This document shows, piece by piece, positions 17,993-26,439 of a DNA stretch of 64,000 bases. Within the stretch, counting starts at the first letter, position 1. Every line of letters begins with the position of its first letter. The translations under genes and the position numbers were made by a program. A model generated the notes under the pieces. It ran no database searches, was not told where the DNA came from, and was given only the letters and a program-made list of their open reading frames with translations. Source of the stretch: an uncultured Lachnospiraceae bacterium (GTDB lineage Bacteria; Bacillota; Clostridia; Lachnospirales; Lachnospiraceae); the NCBI GenBank assembly GCA_947089905.1, contig CAMUMG010000001.1, positions 372,001 through 436,000 of the forward strand, in the 5' to 3' direction.

Positions 17993-18709
17993 TTACTTTC
18001 TATTCTCCCACTCCTTTGCAGGAATCCAATTTTCATAGGGAAACATATGAGAAAACAGACGAACCGCTTTTTCTTGAGAGGTATAACATTTTACTATCTG
18101 CATCTTTTTTTGAAACTCTTCTTCTGAAATAGATTCGATTTTTTGGTTGGTATTGTTTTCAAAAAAATTTTTTGAATAATACATACCAAAATAAAAAAGT
18201 TTTGTTTTTTCTTTTAAAGCTTTTGTCACAAACTTACTTATTTTTTTATGATGAATATGTCCATACTCCCCATCTGGATTATGTGTTACAATTTGTTTCC
18301 AATCTCTATAAGAAAGTAAAAAATTAATATCTTTTTGTATTCGTTTTTTATGTCCAAACCAACGACTTCGAATTCCAAACTGTTTATCTGGGTAATTTAA
18401 AATAAGTGGTACTGAACCTGTTAGAGTGACGGCCTTAATAAATTCCTGTTTTCTAGTATTGGATGTCCCATTTGTAAGGCATACTACAAAATATTTTTCT
18501 TTTAACAGATGTGATCCACCCCAAAAAGTTTCATCATCTGGGTGGGCTATAATCATAAGATGTTCTATCCCATCAAGTGGTAGAGAGTCTAATTGTTCCT
18601 TTGTGACTGGATGTCCCTTCGGATAACATAAAATTAAAAAAATTCCTGCCAGACATACTCCAAATATCACCAGACAAATCCATTTCTTTTTTCTGTTGTT
18701 TTTCTTCAC
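17993..18709 (-). CDS. Membrane-anchored PIG-L (LmbE-like) deacetylase
   Basis: 238 residues from a GTG start. Basic KKNNRKKK, then one membrane helix (WICLVIFGVCLAGIFLILCY), then a PIG-L domain beginning LMIIAHPDDETFWGGSHLL (zinc-binding AHPDDE at 55-60) with the later histidines in GEYGHIHHKKI. Such zinc enzymes remove acetyl groups from N-acetylglucosamine-type sugars on glycolipids, glycothiols or envelope glycans. The substrate here is unknown; the anchor suggests an outward-facing domain. AAGGAGG 6 nt before the GTG at 18709 fixes the start; an upstream ATG at 18892 would add an improbable 61-residue basic extension. It is divergent from the YfhO gene; the 188-bp gap is AT-rich and shows no promoter I would trust. 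Confidence 0.82.
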   Translation of the reverse strand: MKKNNRKKKWICLVIFGVCLAGIFLILCYPKGHPVTKEQLDSLPLDGIEHLMIIAHPDDETFWGGSHLLKEKYFVVCLTNGTSNTRKQEFIKAVTLTGSVPLILNYPDKQFGIRSRWFGHKKRIQKDINFLLSYRDWKQIVTHNPDGEYGHIHHKKISKFVTKALKEKTKLFYFGMYYSKNFFENNTNQKIESISEEEFQKKMQIVKCYTSQEKAVRLFSHMFPYENWIPAKEWENRK

Positions 18710-18897
18710 ACTTAACCTCCTTAAACTTTTATTATATATCTGTTTGTGGAAGCTTCCTTTGGGAAACCTGATAAATTTTCTAATGATTTTCTTAATAATT
18801 TCTATATTAAGAATTTTTTTCGTTTTTACCACGTAAATTTTAAAGAAATGTCTGTTACATTTGCCTATGAATTTATTTAGAAGGTGAGGCAACTAGA

Positions 18898-21519
18898 ATG
18901 ACTCGAAAACATACAGATATTTATTTTATATTATTATTAACTTCGGCCACTCTTATATTTGTAATATTACTTACGCATGGAAAATATTTATTTGGCTCTA
19001 ATGTAGATTGGATAAATCAACATAGTGTTCTTCCAGAGTATTTCCGAAATCAATTTTATGAAACAGGAACTTTATTTACAGAATTTGCACCACAGCTTGG
19101 TGCAGGTCAGAATCTTTTTCATTTTTCCTATTATGGATTATTTAGTCCTATTATTTTGCTGTCCTACCTTTTTCCAAAAGTCCCTATGACTGTTTATATT
19201 TCTTTTGTTTCTATGCTTTTAGCAGTTGTAAGTGGAATACTGTGCTATCTTTGGGTTCGGCATCATAAAATTTCAGCAAAAGCAGCATTCATAGCTTCAT
19301 TTTTATTTCAATTTTCTTCTGCTTTTCTCTATCACAGCCACAAACAGATCATGTTTGTGAATTATATGCCTTTTTTGTTGATTGCACTTTTTGGTGTCGA
19401 TCGCTTTTTTGAACGAAAAAAAAGTTCATTACTTATGGTTAGTATTTTTTTCATGATCCTGACCAGCTATTTTTTTAGTGTCGGTGGATTACTCGTAATC
19501 ACTGTATATGGTATTTATATGTATGCCCATATTAATGGAACAGCTCTTCGTTTACAAAGTCGTAAAAGACAACTTCAACAGTGGATTTATGCTGGACTTT
19601 CTTTTGCTCTTCGTCTTATTATTCCTGTCGGATGTGCTGCCTTTTTACTTTTGCCCTCCCTTGGCGGTATCCTTCAGGGACGAAGTAATGATTCCTCCTC
19701 TGCTTCTATATTTACACTATTTGTTCCAAAGTTTTCTTTAGAAAACTTATTATACAATCCTTATGGTGTTGGTTTGACAGCAATTTGTCTTCTTTCTATG
19801 TTATATTTATTTTATCGTAATCAGTCAGGAGATCGAATTTTTATTATACTTCTTATCACCCTATTTTCTATTCCTGCCGTTTTATATCTTTTAAACGGTG
19901 GACTATATTTGCGTGGTAAAGTATTTATTCCATTTCTTCCACTATTTTCTTTGATCACAGGATTTTATTTTTCCTATGCTGAACAGTCCCTTCCTGTGCT
20001 TCAAGGTAAAGAAAAAATACCTTTAATCATTTTTCTTATTTTGCTTCTTCTTTTCGATCGAAGTATTTTTTGGTTTGCTTTTATCGCAGAGTGTGCAATC
20101 GTTATTTTTTTCAGTCAATATGGTCATAAACGTCAAAACTTTTTTTGGTACTACTTTCCGTCTTGTCTTATTTGTTTTACTATCTGTCTTTTTGTTAATT
20201 TTAGTGATTCTTTAGTGACAAAAAAACAAAACGACGAAATTTACAGTATGGAAAAGCAAAAACTGCTTACAGAACTAACCAGTCAAATGAAAACTAATTT
20301 TAGTCGATTTAATGATTTTACCAATACAAAAGAATCCTGTAACTATATTCCTGATTCTAAACTTTGGCGTACCTCACTATACTCTTCTACTTATCATACT
20401 AATTATAATCAACTACATCATTCTTTTATTGGAAATGCCCAAAGCAGTACAAATCATATTACTTGTACAGACTCTAAAAATTTACTGTTTCAAACACTGA
20501 TGGGGGTTCGTTATGTAATCAGTGAAGATGGTTCTTTGGCAGGATATAAAGAAATTGCAGCACAGGGAAAATATCACCTCTATGAAAACCCTTCTGTTTT
20601 TCCTATTGCATGGGGATCTTCTTCTCTTATGAGCATGGAAGAATTTCTTACCCTTAACGATGCCCAAAAGCCAATGGCACTATTAGAGCGAATTATTATA
20701 TCAAAAATACCTGAAAGTAAGAAAACAATGCAAAATTACCAAAGTCCTTTAAAAAAAGAGTCCATTTCTCTTCCATTTCCACTCAATAATACAAAGACAG
20801 GTTATTTAGTTTCTACTGATAAACCATTTTCTCTCTCTTTGCCGCTTTCAAAACCGCTGAATGAACAACTTATGTTACTTTCCTTTTCTTTTTTTCACGA
20901 ACCAAAGGAACAAGATATTGTTATTTCTGCTAATAAAATTGTAAATCGTCTTACTAAAAAGAAATCGCTTTATCCAAACTTAAACTTCGACTTCGTATAT
21001 AGTATTTCAGAAAATATGCCAAACAGAAACTTAAATTTAGAATTTTCATCCGGTATATATGAATTTTCTTTTCCTGAGTTATATTCTCTTGATATTACTG
21101 ATATTAAGAAAGCAGCAGAAGCAGTTACTCCTCTTTATCTAACCACAAACATTCGATCAAATAGTGTCCTTTCTGGAACAATTATGATGGAACAAGATGG
21201 ATACTTTACAGCAAGTATTCCTTACGATTTAGGTTTTACTGCTTATGTAGATGGCAAAGAACAAGAAATAGAATTAGTAAACACTTGTTTTTTAGGATTT
21301 CCGCTTACTGTCGGAGAACATACAATCGAATTAGTATATCATGCTCCTTGGTTTACAGAGGGAAAACAAATTTCTTTTCTTTGTTTTTTTGTATTTATCA
21401 GTATCCTTTTTATAGAACATATTGTCTATCTTAAAAAACGCCGTATTCAAGAATCACAAATGCCTAATATTCCTGCTCCTCTACCACAACCTGTCTTTTC
21501 TTTAAAAATAGAGGAATAA
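18898..21519 (+). CDS. YfhO-family membrane protein
   Basis: 873 residues. Roughly a dozen hydrophobic segments occupy residues 1-430; VDWINQHSVLPEYFRNQFYE and LGAGQNLFHFSYYGLFSPII form the characteristic first outer loop of YfhO. The C-terminal ~400 residues are mostly soluble with one final helix (ISFLCFFVFISILFIEHIVY). YfhO-like proteins are predicted GT-C-fold glycosyltransferases; Bacillus YfhO is implicated in glycosylation of lipoteichoic acid. Acceptor and sugar here are unknown. It is divergent from the PIG-L deacetylase, suggesting a common envelope-glycan theme. It ends 6 bp from the convergent LRR gene with no terminator between. Confidence 0.85.
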   Translation: MTRKHTDIYFILLLTSATLIFVILLTHGKYLFGSNVDWINQHSVLPEYFRNQFYETGTLFTEFAPQLGAGQNLFHFSYYGLFSPIILLSYLFPKVPMTVYISFVSMLLAVVSGILCYLWVRHHKISAKAAFIASFLFQFSSAFLYHSHKQIMFVNYMPFLLIALFGVDRFFERKKSSLLMVSIFFMILTSYFFSVGGLLVITVYGIYMYAHINGTALRLQSRKRQLQQWIYAGLSFALRLIIPVGCAAFLLLPSLGGILQGRSNDSSSASIFTLFVPKFSLENLLYNPYGVGLTAICLLSMLYLFYRNQSGDRIFIILLITLFSIPAVLYLLNGGLYLRGKVFIPFLPLFSLITGFYFSYAEQSLPVLQGKEKIPLIIFLILLLLFDRSIFWFAFIAECAIVIFFSQYGHKRQNFFWYYFPSCLICFTICLFVNFSDSLVTKKQNDEIYSMEKQKLLTELTSQMKTNFSRFNDFTNTKESCNYIPDSKLWRTSLYSSTYHTNYNQLHHSFIGNAQSSTNHITCTDSKNLLFQTLMGVRYVISEDGSLAGYKEIAAQGKYHLYENPSVFPIAWGSSSLMSMEEFLTLNDAQKPMALLERIIISKIPESKKTMQNYQSPLKKESISLPFPLNNTKTGYLVSTDKPFSLSLPLSKPLNEQLMLLSFSFFHEPKEQDIVISANKIVNRLTKKKSLYPNLNFDFVYSISENMPNRNLNLEFSSGIYEFSFPELYSLDITDIKKAAEAVTPLYLTTNIRSNSVLSGTIMMEQDGYFTASIPYDLGFTAYVDGKEQEIELVNTCFLGFPLTVGEHTIELVYHAPWFTEGKQISFLCFFVFISILFIEHIVYLKKRRIQESQMPNIPAPLPQPVFSLKIEE

Positions 21520-21525
21520 AATAAG

Positions 21526-23409
21526 TTATTTAAAAATTATAACAGAATCTTTTAGTACACGATAATTATCAATGCTATTTCCTATACAATTAATTTCTTT
21601 TAATTCATTTAAAGAAGCTAATGGTGTGAGATCAGTAATATAATTATTTTGAATATCTAATTTTTGGAGCTTTGTTAAACTAGAAAGAGCATTGAGATCT
21701 GCCAACTTATTATCTGCAAGTGTTAAAATTTCTAAGTTTGGAAAATAAGACAAAATATCTAAATGTTTTGCTAATATAATAGTATCATAATCTACCATTG
21801 TAAATGGTCCATCATAGGCTATTTTAACATTTTCATAAAAGGTTGCCCCATCTAAATATAAGCTGGTTAAAGAAGGATTTTCTTTTAACTTAGACAGATC
21901 CAATGCTCCCTCTATTCCATTTAATCGAAGTGTTTTGATTGTTGGGATCAAAAAAACTGTTGTAATATCTTCATAATTAAAATTTCCTCTTAACTCTAAG
22001 GTTTCTAATGCAGATAATTTATTTAAAAATGAAAATTTATTAATATTTCCATAGAGATTACGCATTTTTAATGAGGTTAGGGAAGTTAATCCTGCAAAAT
22101 CAGTAGCAGATTCAACTTCACATGAACTAAGATTTAATTCCTCTAACTGTGTTAAAGAACGTAAAAATGAACTTTTCTTCATTCCAGAAATAGTAAGTTT
22201 CTTTAAAGAAGTAAGCTGTGTTAAATTTGGTTCACTACAAGCATAAGGTACTTCCAAAGAAAGCTCCGTCAGATTTGTTAAACTCTCAATTCCCTTTAAG
22301 TCCTGTAAATTACTAATATCCTCAAGTGTTAAACTGGTCAGATTTTTTAACTTTTTTAATTCATCTACATTTAGTAAATCTGCTTCTACAATAGATAAAT
22401 TTTTTAACTTTTGTAGACTACTTATAAAATTAATACTTCTTAAACTATCTGCTCCTATTTTTAATTCTGTTAAATCAGATAATATAGCAATCATAGAATA
22501 ATCTGTAATTTTATCACAAGATAAAATGGTTAGGCTCTGTAACTTTGGTAAACTTGCCAGTTCTTTTAATTCTGTTAAATTTCTTCCATTTGCAAGATTT
22601 AATATTTGAAGTCCTGAAAATTTTTGAAGTCCAGCCAACGTTTCTATTCCATAGGAAATTGCTAATTCTCTAAGCTGCTCTGGAGTATCTAAGGACTCTG
22701 CAAGTTCTTGTAAGTTATCCGCTTTGCAGGATAAGCCTATCAAAGAAAGTCCTTTTAATGCTCCTTTCGGCAAAGTTCCGTCTAGTTCTAACTTTTTTAA
22801 CCCAGAAAAATTTGTAAGTACAGAATAATCTAATACTACCTCTGAACGAGCAAACTCTAAATAATTTAATTTGGCATCTTGTTTTTCATAAGGATTTTCA
22901 AAACTATATCCTACTTTTACGATATCTTTTGTAGTAGTTAAAGTAATCCATTGAAATTGTTTTAATTCTTCCTCTGTAATTTTTTCCCTGCTTTTATGAA
23001 ATACTTCTTCTGCCATATCTGCAAAAATACCATTTATAACTGTCTCTGTTTTAACTATCATAGTTACTGAATTACTTTTGGCTCCCTGCTCTACCTGTTC
23101 CTTAAAATCTTTCTTTACTTTTGGCTTTATTAAACTGCTAAAGGAAATTAGTATAGCAATTAAAAAAATCACACCTGAAACGATTTTCTTTCCAATACTG
23201 TCTTTATTAGAATTTTCTTGCTGCTGTGGTGCTTCTTTTTGTGTTTTTTTTGTGGGCTGTCCCTGTGGATGTACCCATTGTATTCCTCCTGCATCTGTTT
23301 CGATTAAATATTGAAGTCCACAATAATCACAAACAGCAATAGAAGAATTTTCTTTTAGTACCCGCAAGGTTGCATTACAAGCGGGACACTTTAATTGTGT
23401 CAGTTTCAT
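21526..23409 (-). CDS. Zinc-ribbon / transmembrane / leucine-rich-repeat protein
   Basis: 627 residues. N-terminal zinc ribbon with paired cysteines (C8, C11, C27, C30: KCPACNATL ... VCDYCGLQY), a Gln/Lys-rich linker, a membrane helix at about 75-94 (IVSGVIFLIAILISFSSLI), and from ~180 to the end many LRRs of the form LxxLxxLxLxxx (LTELSLEVPYACS, LQKLDIQNNYITDLTPL). Topology should put the ribbon inside and the LRRs outside, so it could carry an external signal inward or scaffold a complex. The start has AGGAGG 7 nt upstream and lies 13 bp after rsgI, so it is probably part of the sigI-rsgI operon. I know of no characterised protein with this architecture. Confidence 0.8.
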   Translation of the reverse strand: MKLTQLKCPACNATLRVLKENSSIAVCDYCGLQYLIETDAGGIQWVHPQGQPTKKTQKEAPQQQENSNKDSIGKKIVSGVIFLIAILISFSSLIKPKVKKDFKEQVEQGAKSNSVTMIVKTETVINGIFADMAEEVFHKSREKITEEELKQFQWITLTTTKDIVKVGYSFENPYEKQDAKLNYLEFARSEVVLDYSVLTNFSGLKKLELDGTLPKGALKGLSLIGLSCKADNLQELAESLDTPEQLRELAISYGIETLAGLQKFSGLQILNLANGRNLTELKELASLPKLQSLTILSCDKITDYSMIAILSDLTELKIGADSLRSINFISSLQKLKNLSIVEADLLNVDELKKLKNLTSLTLEDISNLQDLKGIESLTNLTELSLEVPYACSEPNLTQLTSLKKLTISGMKKSSFLRSLTQLEELNLSSCEVESATDFAGLTSLTSLKMRNLYGNINKFSFLNKLSALETLELRGNFNYEDITTVFLIPTIKTLRLNGIEGALDLSKLKENPSLTSLYLDGATFYENVKIAYDGPFTMVDYDTIILAKHLDILSYFPNLEILTLADNKLADLNALSSLTKLQKLDIQNNYITDLTPLASLNELKEINCIGNSIDNYRVLKDSVIIFK

Positions 23410-23422
23410 AACTTTCCTCCTA

Positions 23423-24247
23423 CTATTCTATATGGTGTCCACTTCCATGATGATCTTTCCATAATTCTGGAGTTGGGGTTGGTTCTATTGATGGTTCTAT
23501 TGATGGTTTTATTGATGGTTCTATTGACGGTTCTAGTATTGTCATATCATTATCTGGTATATTATACTCTTCTAACTCTTCTTTTAATTGTATGATACTT
23601 TTATTACAGTTATCTTCTATAGATAAATTTGGATTCGCTGCTTTTAATTTGTTTAAATAGATATATTTTCCTGCTGTCACCTTAAACTCTTTCGCTGCTT
23701 TTAAAATATCTTCCTTAACAGTATAACATTCTAAATTTTCTTGTAACATTACATCAGATACTACCCGATGTAATTCCCATAACAAAATATTTTCATTCTT
23801 CTCTTTTTTTGCCCATACAGTTAAAACAATCAAAGGATTATTTTCTAAATATCCGTATTCCTTTTCTTTCTCTAATACTTCTGTTACTGCATCTATATAG
23901 TTTTTATACTTTATCTTTAATCCTCTAATACATTCATATCCCTCTTCATTCAGTGCTCGAACCTCTATTACACGATGTAGACGATTTAATACAATTTCAA
24001 CAGATGGATTTACATCTAAACTGATTACTGCTGCCTTTTGAACAAAAAAGAAACCAAATAATCCAATACAAATGATAGCAGCACATCCTATTGCTGCAAG
24101 TTTTAATTTCCAAGATGCTCTGTCTTTTAACAGCACTAAATCTCCTATCTGCCATCCTTCTCTTGCTCGGACAGTCTGAAATTTTCCACCTGCCAGTAAA
24201 ATTTGTGCATTTCCATCTGATATGTTTAAAACAATTCCTGTTTTCAC
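23423..24247 (-). CDS. rsgI: RsgI-type anti-sigma factor
   Basis: 274 residues from a GTG start behind GGAGGT. The cytoplasmic N-terminus (about 1-45, GIVLNISDGNAQILLAGGKF) is the RsgI anti-sigma domain that binds SigI; a membrane helix follows at 49-70 (LKLAAIGCAAIICIGLFGFF), then the conserved outer VISLDVNPSVEIVLNR. The tail is a low-complexity PSIEP repeat ending in His/Gly residues. In Clostridium thermocellum, RsgI tails often carry carbohydrate-binding domains; none is recognisable here, so the sensed signal is unclear. It follows sigI by 25 bp. Confidence 0.9.
   Translation of the reverse strand: MKTGIVLNISDGNAQILLAGGKFQTVRAREGWQIGDLVLLKDRASWKLKLAAIGCAAIICIGLFGFFFVQKAAVISLDVNPSVEIVLNRLHRVIEVRALNEEGYECIRGLKIKYKNYIDAVTEVLEKEKEYGYLENNPLIVLTVWAKKEKNENILLWELHRVVSDVMLQENLECYTVKEDILKAAKEFKVTAGKYIYLNKLKAANPNLSIEDNCNKSIIQLKEELEEYNIPDNDMTILEPSIEPSIKPSIEPSIEPTPTPELWKDHHGSGHHIE
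23480..23536 (-). repeat. 12-bp tandem repeat encoding PSIE units in rsgI
   Basis: About five imperfect copies of a 12-bp unit (ATTGATGGTTCT on the plus strand) encode PSIEPSIKPSIEPSIE in the RsgI tail. In-frame units of this kind can change number by slippage without breaking the gene. Confidence 0.8.
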
Positions 24248-24272
24248 TTTTTACCTCCATGCTGTAACATTT

Positions 24273-24947
24273 TTATGGAAGAAATGACTTGATGGAAGGA
24301 TAATCCCCTAATAAAATCAATGTCACAGCTACAATATATTTTCGATGTTTTTCAATAGTCTTTTCAGAAATACCTGCCATTTTTGCAAGCTGTGCTCTAG
24401 GCAATTTTTGATCTGTAAGAAAGTCCTGTTTCCATTTTTCATTTTCTATTAATAACCTTGCAAGGTAGTTACATTGTTGTCTGGAACGTTTCTGTTTTGG
24501 ACAAATAATGGATAATTCATTCCATGAAATTTTATAATTTTTAAGACTTTCTGTAAGACATAAAATTTCTTCCTTTAATGCCTCTTGTTCCCGATATCGA
24601 TTATATATACAAACTGCCTCTGATGTAGTCTGTATCTGTTCTTCCTCTTCCTTCTCAATCGGAAAGAGATGGGATTGATAGGCTTTTTGTTTTCGTAGTT
24701 CATCTACTAAACGATTTCGAATACATCTACTGGCAAAAGATAAAAAAGCACCTCTATTTTCTTCATATTGATAAATACAGTTTACAAATACCAACATTGC
24801 AATACTTTGAAGATCTTCATATTCTAAACCATGACCCAAAAATCCAGAAATCTGCTTTCTAATAAAGGGCAGATACTCTGTTAATAGCCGATCTCGCTCC
24901 TTCACATTCGTTTGTGCTTTCTGTATCTGATTTTCTAAATTTTTCAC
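24273..24947 (-). CDS. sigI: RNA polymerase sigma factor SigI
   Basis: 224 residues from a GTG start behind GGAGGAG. Region 2 is FIRKQISGFLGHGLEYEDLQ ... GAFLSFASRCIRNRLVDELR; the SigI C-terminal domain carries an HTH-like end (LPRAQLAKMAGISEKTIEKH). SigI factors respond to heat or envelope/polysaccharide cues and are held inactive by RsgI, encoded just downstream. The upstream 180-bp gap is shared with the divergent His/Cys-rich protein gene, a possible SigI target by position only. Confidence 0.92.
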   Translation of the reverse strand: MKNLENQIQKAQTNVKERDRLLTEYLPFIRKQISGFLGHGLEYEDLQSIAMLVFVNCIYQYEENRGAFLSFASRCIRNRLVDELRKQKAYQSHLFPIEKEEEEQIQTTSEAVCIYNRYREQEALKEEILCLTESLKNYKISWNELSIICPKQKRSRQQCNYLARLLIENEKWKQDFLTDQKLPRAQLAKMAGISEKTIEKHRKYIVAVTLILLGDYPSIKSFLP

Positions 24948-25131
24948 TCCTACTCCTCCAGATAAGAAAAATTTTTAAAAATTTTTTCTTACCCTATGAA
25001 ATCCGATTACTTCCTTCGTATTCTATTTATGTAAGAAACTTATCACAGCCAATTATATTATATCATATTTTTTATTGAAAGAACAGAGTGTTTGTTTCTT
25101 ACAAAATAAAAAGAAAGAAGGGATTTTAATC

Positions 25132-25521
25132 ATGATTCACAAAAAATTAGCTGCATCTTTATTTGCCTGTGCACTTATCTTCACTGTAGGGGGCAGTATT
25201 GCTGTACCTGCAGCTGCAAAGACTACAAAAACTGTAAAAACTACTGCCACAGCTCTTCCTCATTGTACGATAGAAGACTGTAATATCATGAAAGATCATT
25301 GGCATGATGGCGTTTGCTATGATGGTCATTTTCTGGATGACGGATGTGACTGGCATGTTGCCTGTGATGTAGACGGCTGCTATCTTACAACAGAACATGA
25401 ACATGATGGTATCATCTGTATGGGACATTGTGCTACAGATGGTCATTCTTGGCATACTACAAGTCATCATAGTTCAAGACGTGGACATTGTGGAAGTAGT
25501 AGAGGTCACGGCTGCCATTAA
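25132..25521 (+). CDS. Secreted His/Cys-rich repeat protein, putative metal-binding
   Basis: 129 residues. Signal peptide KKLAASLFACALIFTVGGS with likely cleavage near AVPAAA|K. After a Thr/Lys linker the mature part holds 10 Cys and 15 His in two degenerate repeats of about 31 residues: C-x4-C-x5-H-x-H-D-G ... G-H-x3-D-G-x2-W-H (CTIEDCNIMKDHWHDGVC and CDVDGCYLTTEHEHDGIIC), then a His/Ser/Gly tail ending GHGCH. The pattern suggests extracellular zinc or copper binding; this is inferred from composition. I do not recognise a named family. Start chosen at MIHKK, after AAGAAGGGATTTTAATC. Divergent from sigI; an IS-like repeat begins right after the stop. Confidence 0.75.
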   Translation: MIHKKLAASLFACALIFTVGGSIAVPAAAKTTKTVKTTATALPHCTIEDCNIMKDHWHDGVCYDGHFLDDGCDWHVACDVDGCYLTTEHEHDGIICMGHCATDGHSWHTTSHHSSRRGHCGSSRGHGCH

Positions 25522-25522
25522 G

Positions 25523-25640
25523 TTTAACAATTAACAGCAAGGATTCCCCTTCCTCTTAGGTAGGGGAGGAATTGCTAGGAACAAGTATATGAAGAATCCA
25601 CATCATTGTCTTGCTCTTAACTGTCGCAAGTGAATTGAAA
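25523..25640 (+). repeat. Dispersed structured repeat, copy A
   Basis: 118 bp directly after the His/Cys-rich gene, closely matching the reverse complement of 42922-43044. It contains an imperfect hairpin (GGATTCCCCTTCC ... GGGGAGGAATT) and a second one (AGGAACAAG ... CTTGCTCTT around an inner ATGA/TCAT pair). The first resembles the end hairpins of IS200/IS605-type elements, so it may be a MITE-like derivative. No transposase lies beside it. Confidence 0.8.
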
Positions 25641-25698
25641 CAAATTTTTTTCATAGTTTTTGTTTTCCTACATAGGATATAAAAAAAAGGAATTGCCT

Positions 25699-26214
25699 AT
25701 GCAGGAAAACACATCTATTGAATATGCTGCTAATGCTCCCTATCCTCCTGTCTGTGTTCATGAGCGTAATCCAAAATATGCTGCATGGATGTTAGATAAT
25801 GTTGGAGGACAGAGATCGGAAATGTCAGCGGTTTCATTATATTTTTATAATCGTCTCATAACAGAAGAATGTGGCAATGAGCTATCAGAAGCGTTTCACA
25901 AAATTAGTATTGTAGAAATGCACCATTTAGAAATTTTCGGAAAACTTGCCTGCCTACTAGGAGAAGATCCAAGACTTTGGACTATTTCAAGACGTTCGAA
26001 AGTTTACTGGAGTCCGGGATACAATCAATATCCAAAACACCTTCCTGTTTTATTAAAAAATGCACTCAATGCAGAACTGACAACGATTGAAAAATATGAA
26101 AATCAGACTGCACATATTCAAGATCCGGCAATTACAGCAATTTTACAGCGGATTATCTTAGATGAAAAACTACATGTTTCTATTTTAGAAAAGATGCTTG
26201 GTTGTTTAAAATAA
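25699..26214 (+). CDS. Ferritin-like diiron protein
   Basis: 171 residues from MQENTS. The four metal-ligand positions of a rubrerythrin/ferritin-like four-helix bundle are in order: E in GGQRSEMSAVSLYFYNR, E-x-x-H in VEMHHLEIFGKL, E in NALNAELTTIEKYE, and E-x-x-H in LDEKLHVSILEKM. It probably handles peroxide or iron in the cytoplasm. There is no C-terminal rubredoxin domain, so it is a 'short' member. Start has AAGGAATTGCCT just before ATG; an upstream ATG at 25660 adds 13 residues. A terminator follows the stop. Confidence 0.82.
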   Translation: MQENTSIEYAANAPYPPVCVHERNPKYAAWMLDNVGGQRSEMSAVSLYFYNRLITEECGNELSEAFHKISIVEMHHLEIFGKLACLLGEDPRLWTISRRSKVYWSPGYNQYPKHLPVLLKNALNAELTTIEKYENQTAHIQDPAITAILQRIILDEKLHVSILEKMLGCLK

Positions 26215-26223
26215 AGAACAGCA

Positions 26224-26256
26224 AAAAAGCTTGGAAGAAAAATCCAAGCTTTTTAT
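26224..26256. terminator. Bidirectional intrinsic terminator
   Basis: AAAAAGCTTGGA, a 7-nt loop, TCCAAGCTTTTT: a perfect stem with A-tract and T-tract on opposite sides. It ends the ferritin-like gene on the plus strand and tRNA-Glu on the minus strand. Confidence 0.9.
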
Positions 26257-26268
26257 TCTATCAAAAAA

Positions 26269-26340
26269 CAGCTCATAGCGGAATCGAACCGCTGTTTTCG
26301 CCGTGAGAGGGCGACGTCTTGACCGCTTGACCAATGAGCC
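26269..26340 (-). tRNA. tRNA-Glu (anticodon CTC)
   Basis: 72 nt. Acceptor GGCTCAT pairs with ATGAGCT (one G-T); D-arm TTGGTCAAGCGGTCAAGA; anticodon stem TCGCC/GGCGA around loop CTCTCAC, giving anticodon CTC for GAG codons; T-arm CAGCGGTTCGATTCCGCT. The CCA end is not encoded. It has its own promoter and terminator and stands alone rather than in a tRNA cluster. Confidence 0.93.
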
Positions 26341-26358
26341 TCATTAATTACAAGCACT

Positions 26359-26387
26359 ATCATACACCATCTCAGACAAAAATGCAA
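26359..26387 (-). promoter_or_regulatory. Promoter of tRNA-Glu
   Basis: On the minus strand: TTGCAT, 17 bp, TATGAT, ending 18 bp before the mature tRNA 5' end. Confidence 0.8.
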
Positions 26388-26439
26388 GCTTTTTTTCTAA
26401 TTTTTTTGTTTTTTTTAACTGTATATAATTTCATTTTAT

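Noticed and set aside
23480-23536. Short direct repeats looking like a CRISPR array
   Set aside because: Units are 12 bp, contiguous without spacers, and encode an in-frame PSIE tail of RsgI. No CRISPR array was seen in the window.
24960-25131. Possible SigI-type promoter for the His/Cys-rich gene (ACCCTA, then CGTA 17 bp on)
   Set aside because: The match to known SigI sites is weak, and such short patterns occur easily by chance.
26341-26439. T-rich stretches between polC and tRNA-Glu as a terminator of polC
   Set aside because: T-runs are on the plus strand and no stem with a T-tail in the polC direction was found; only the tRNA promoter is supported.
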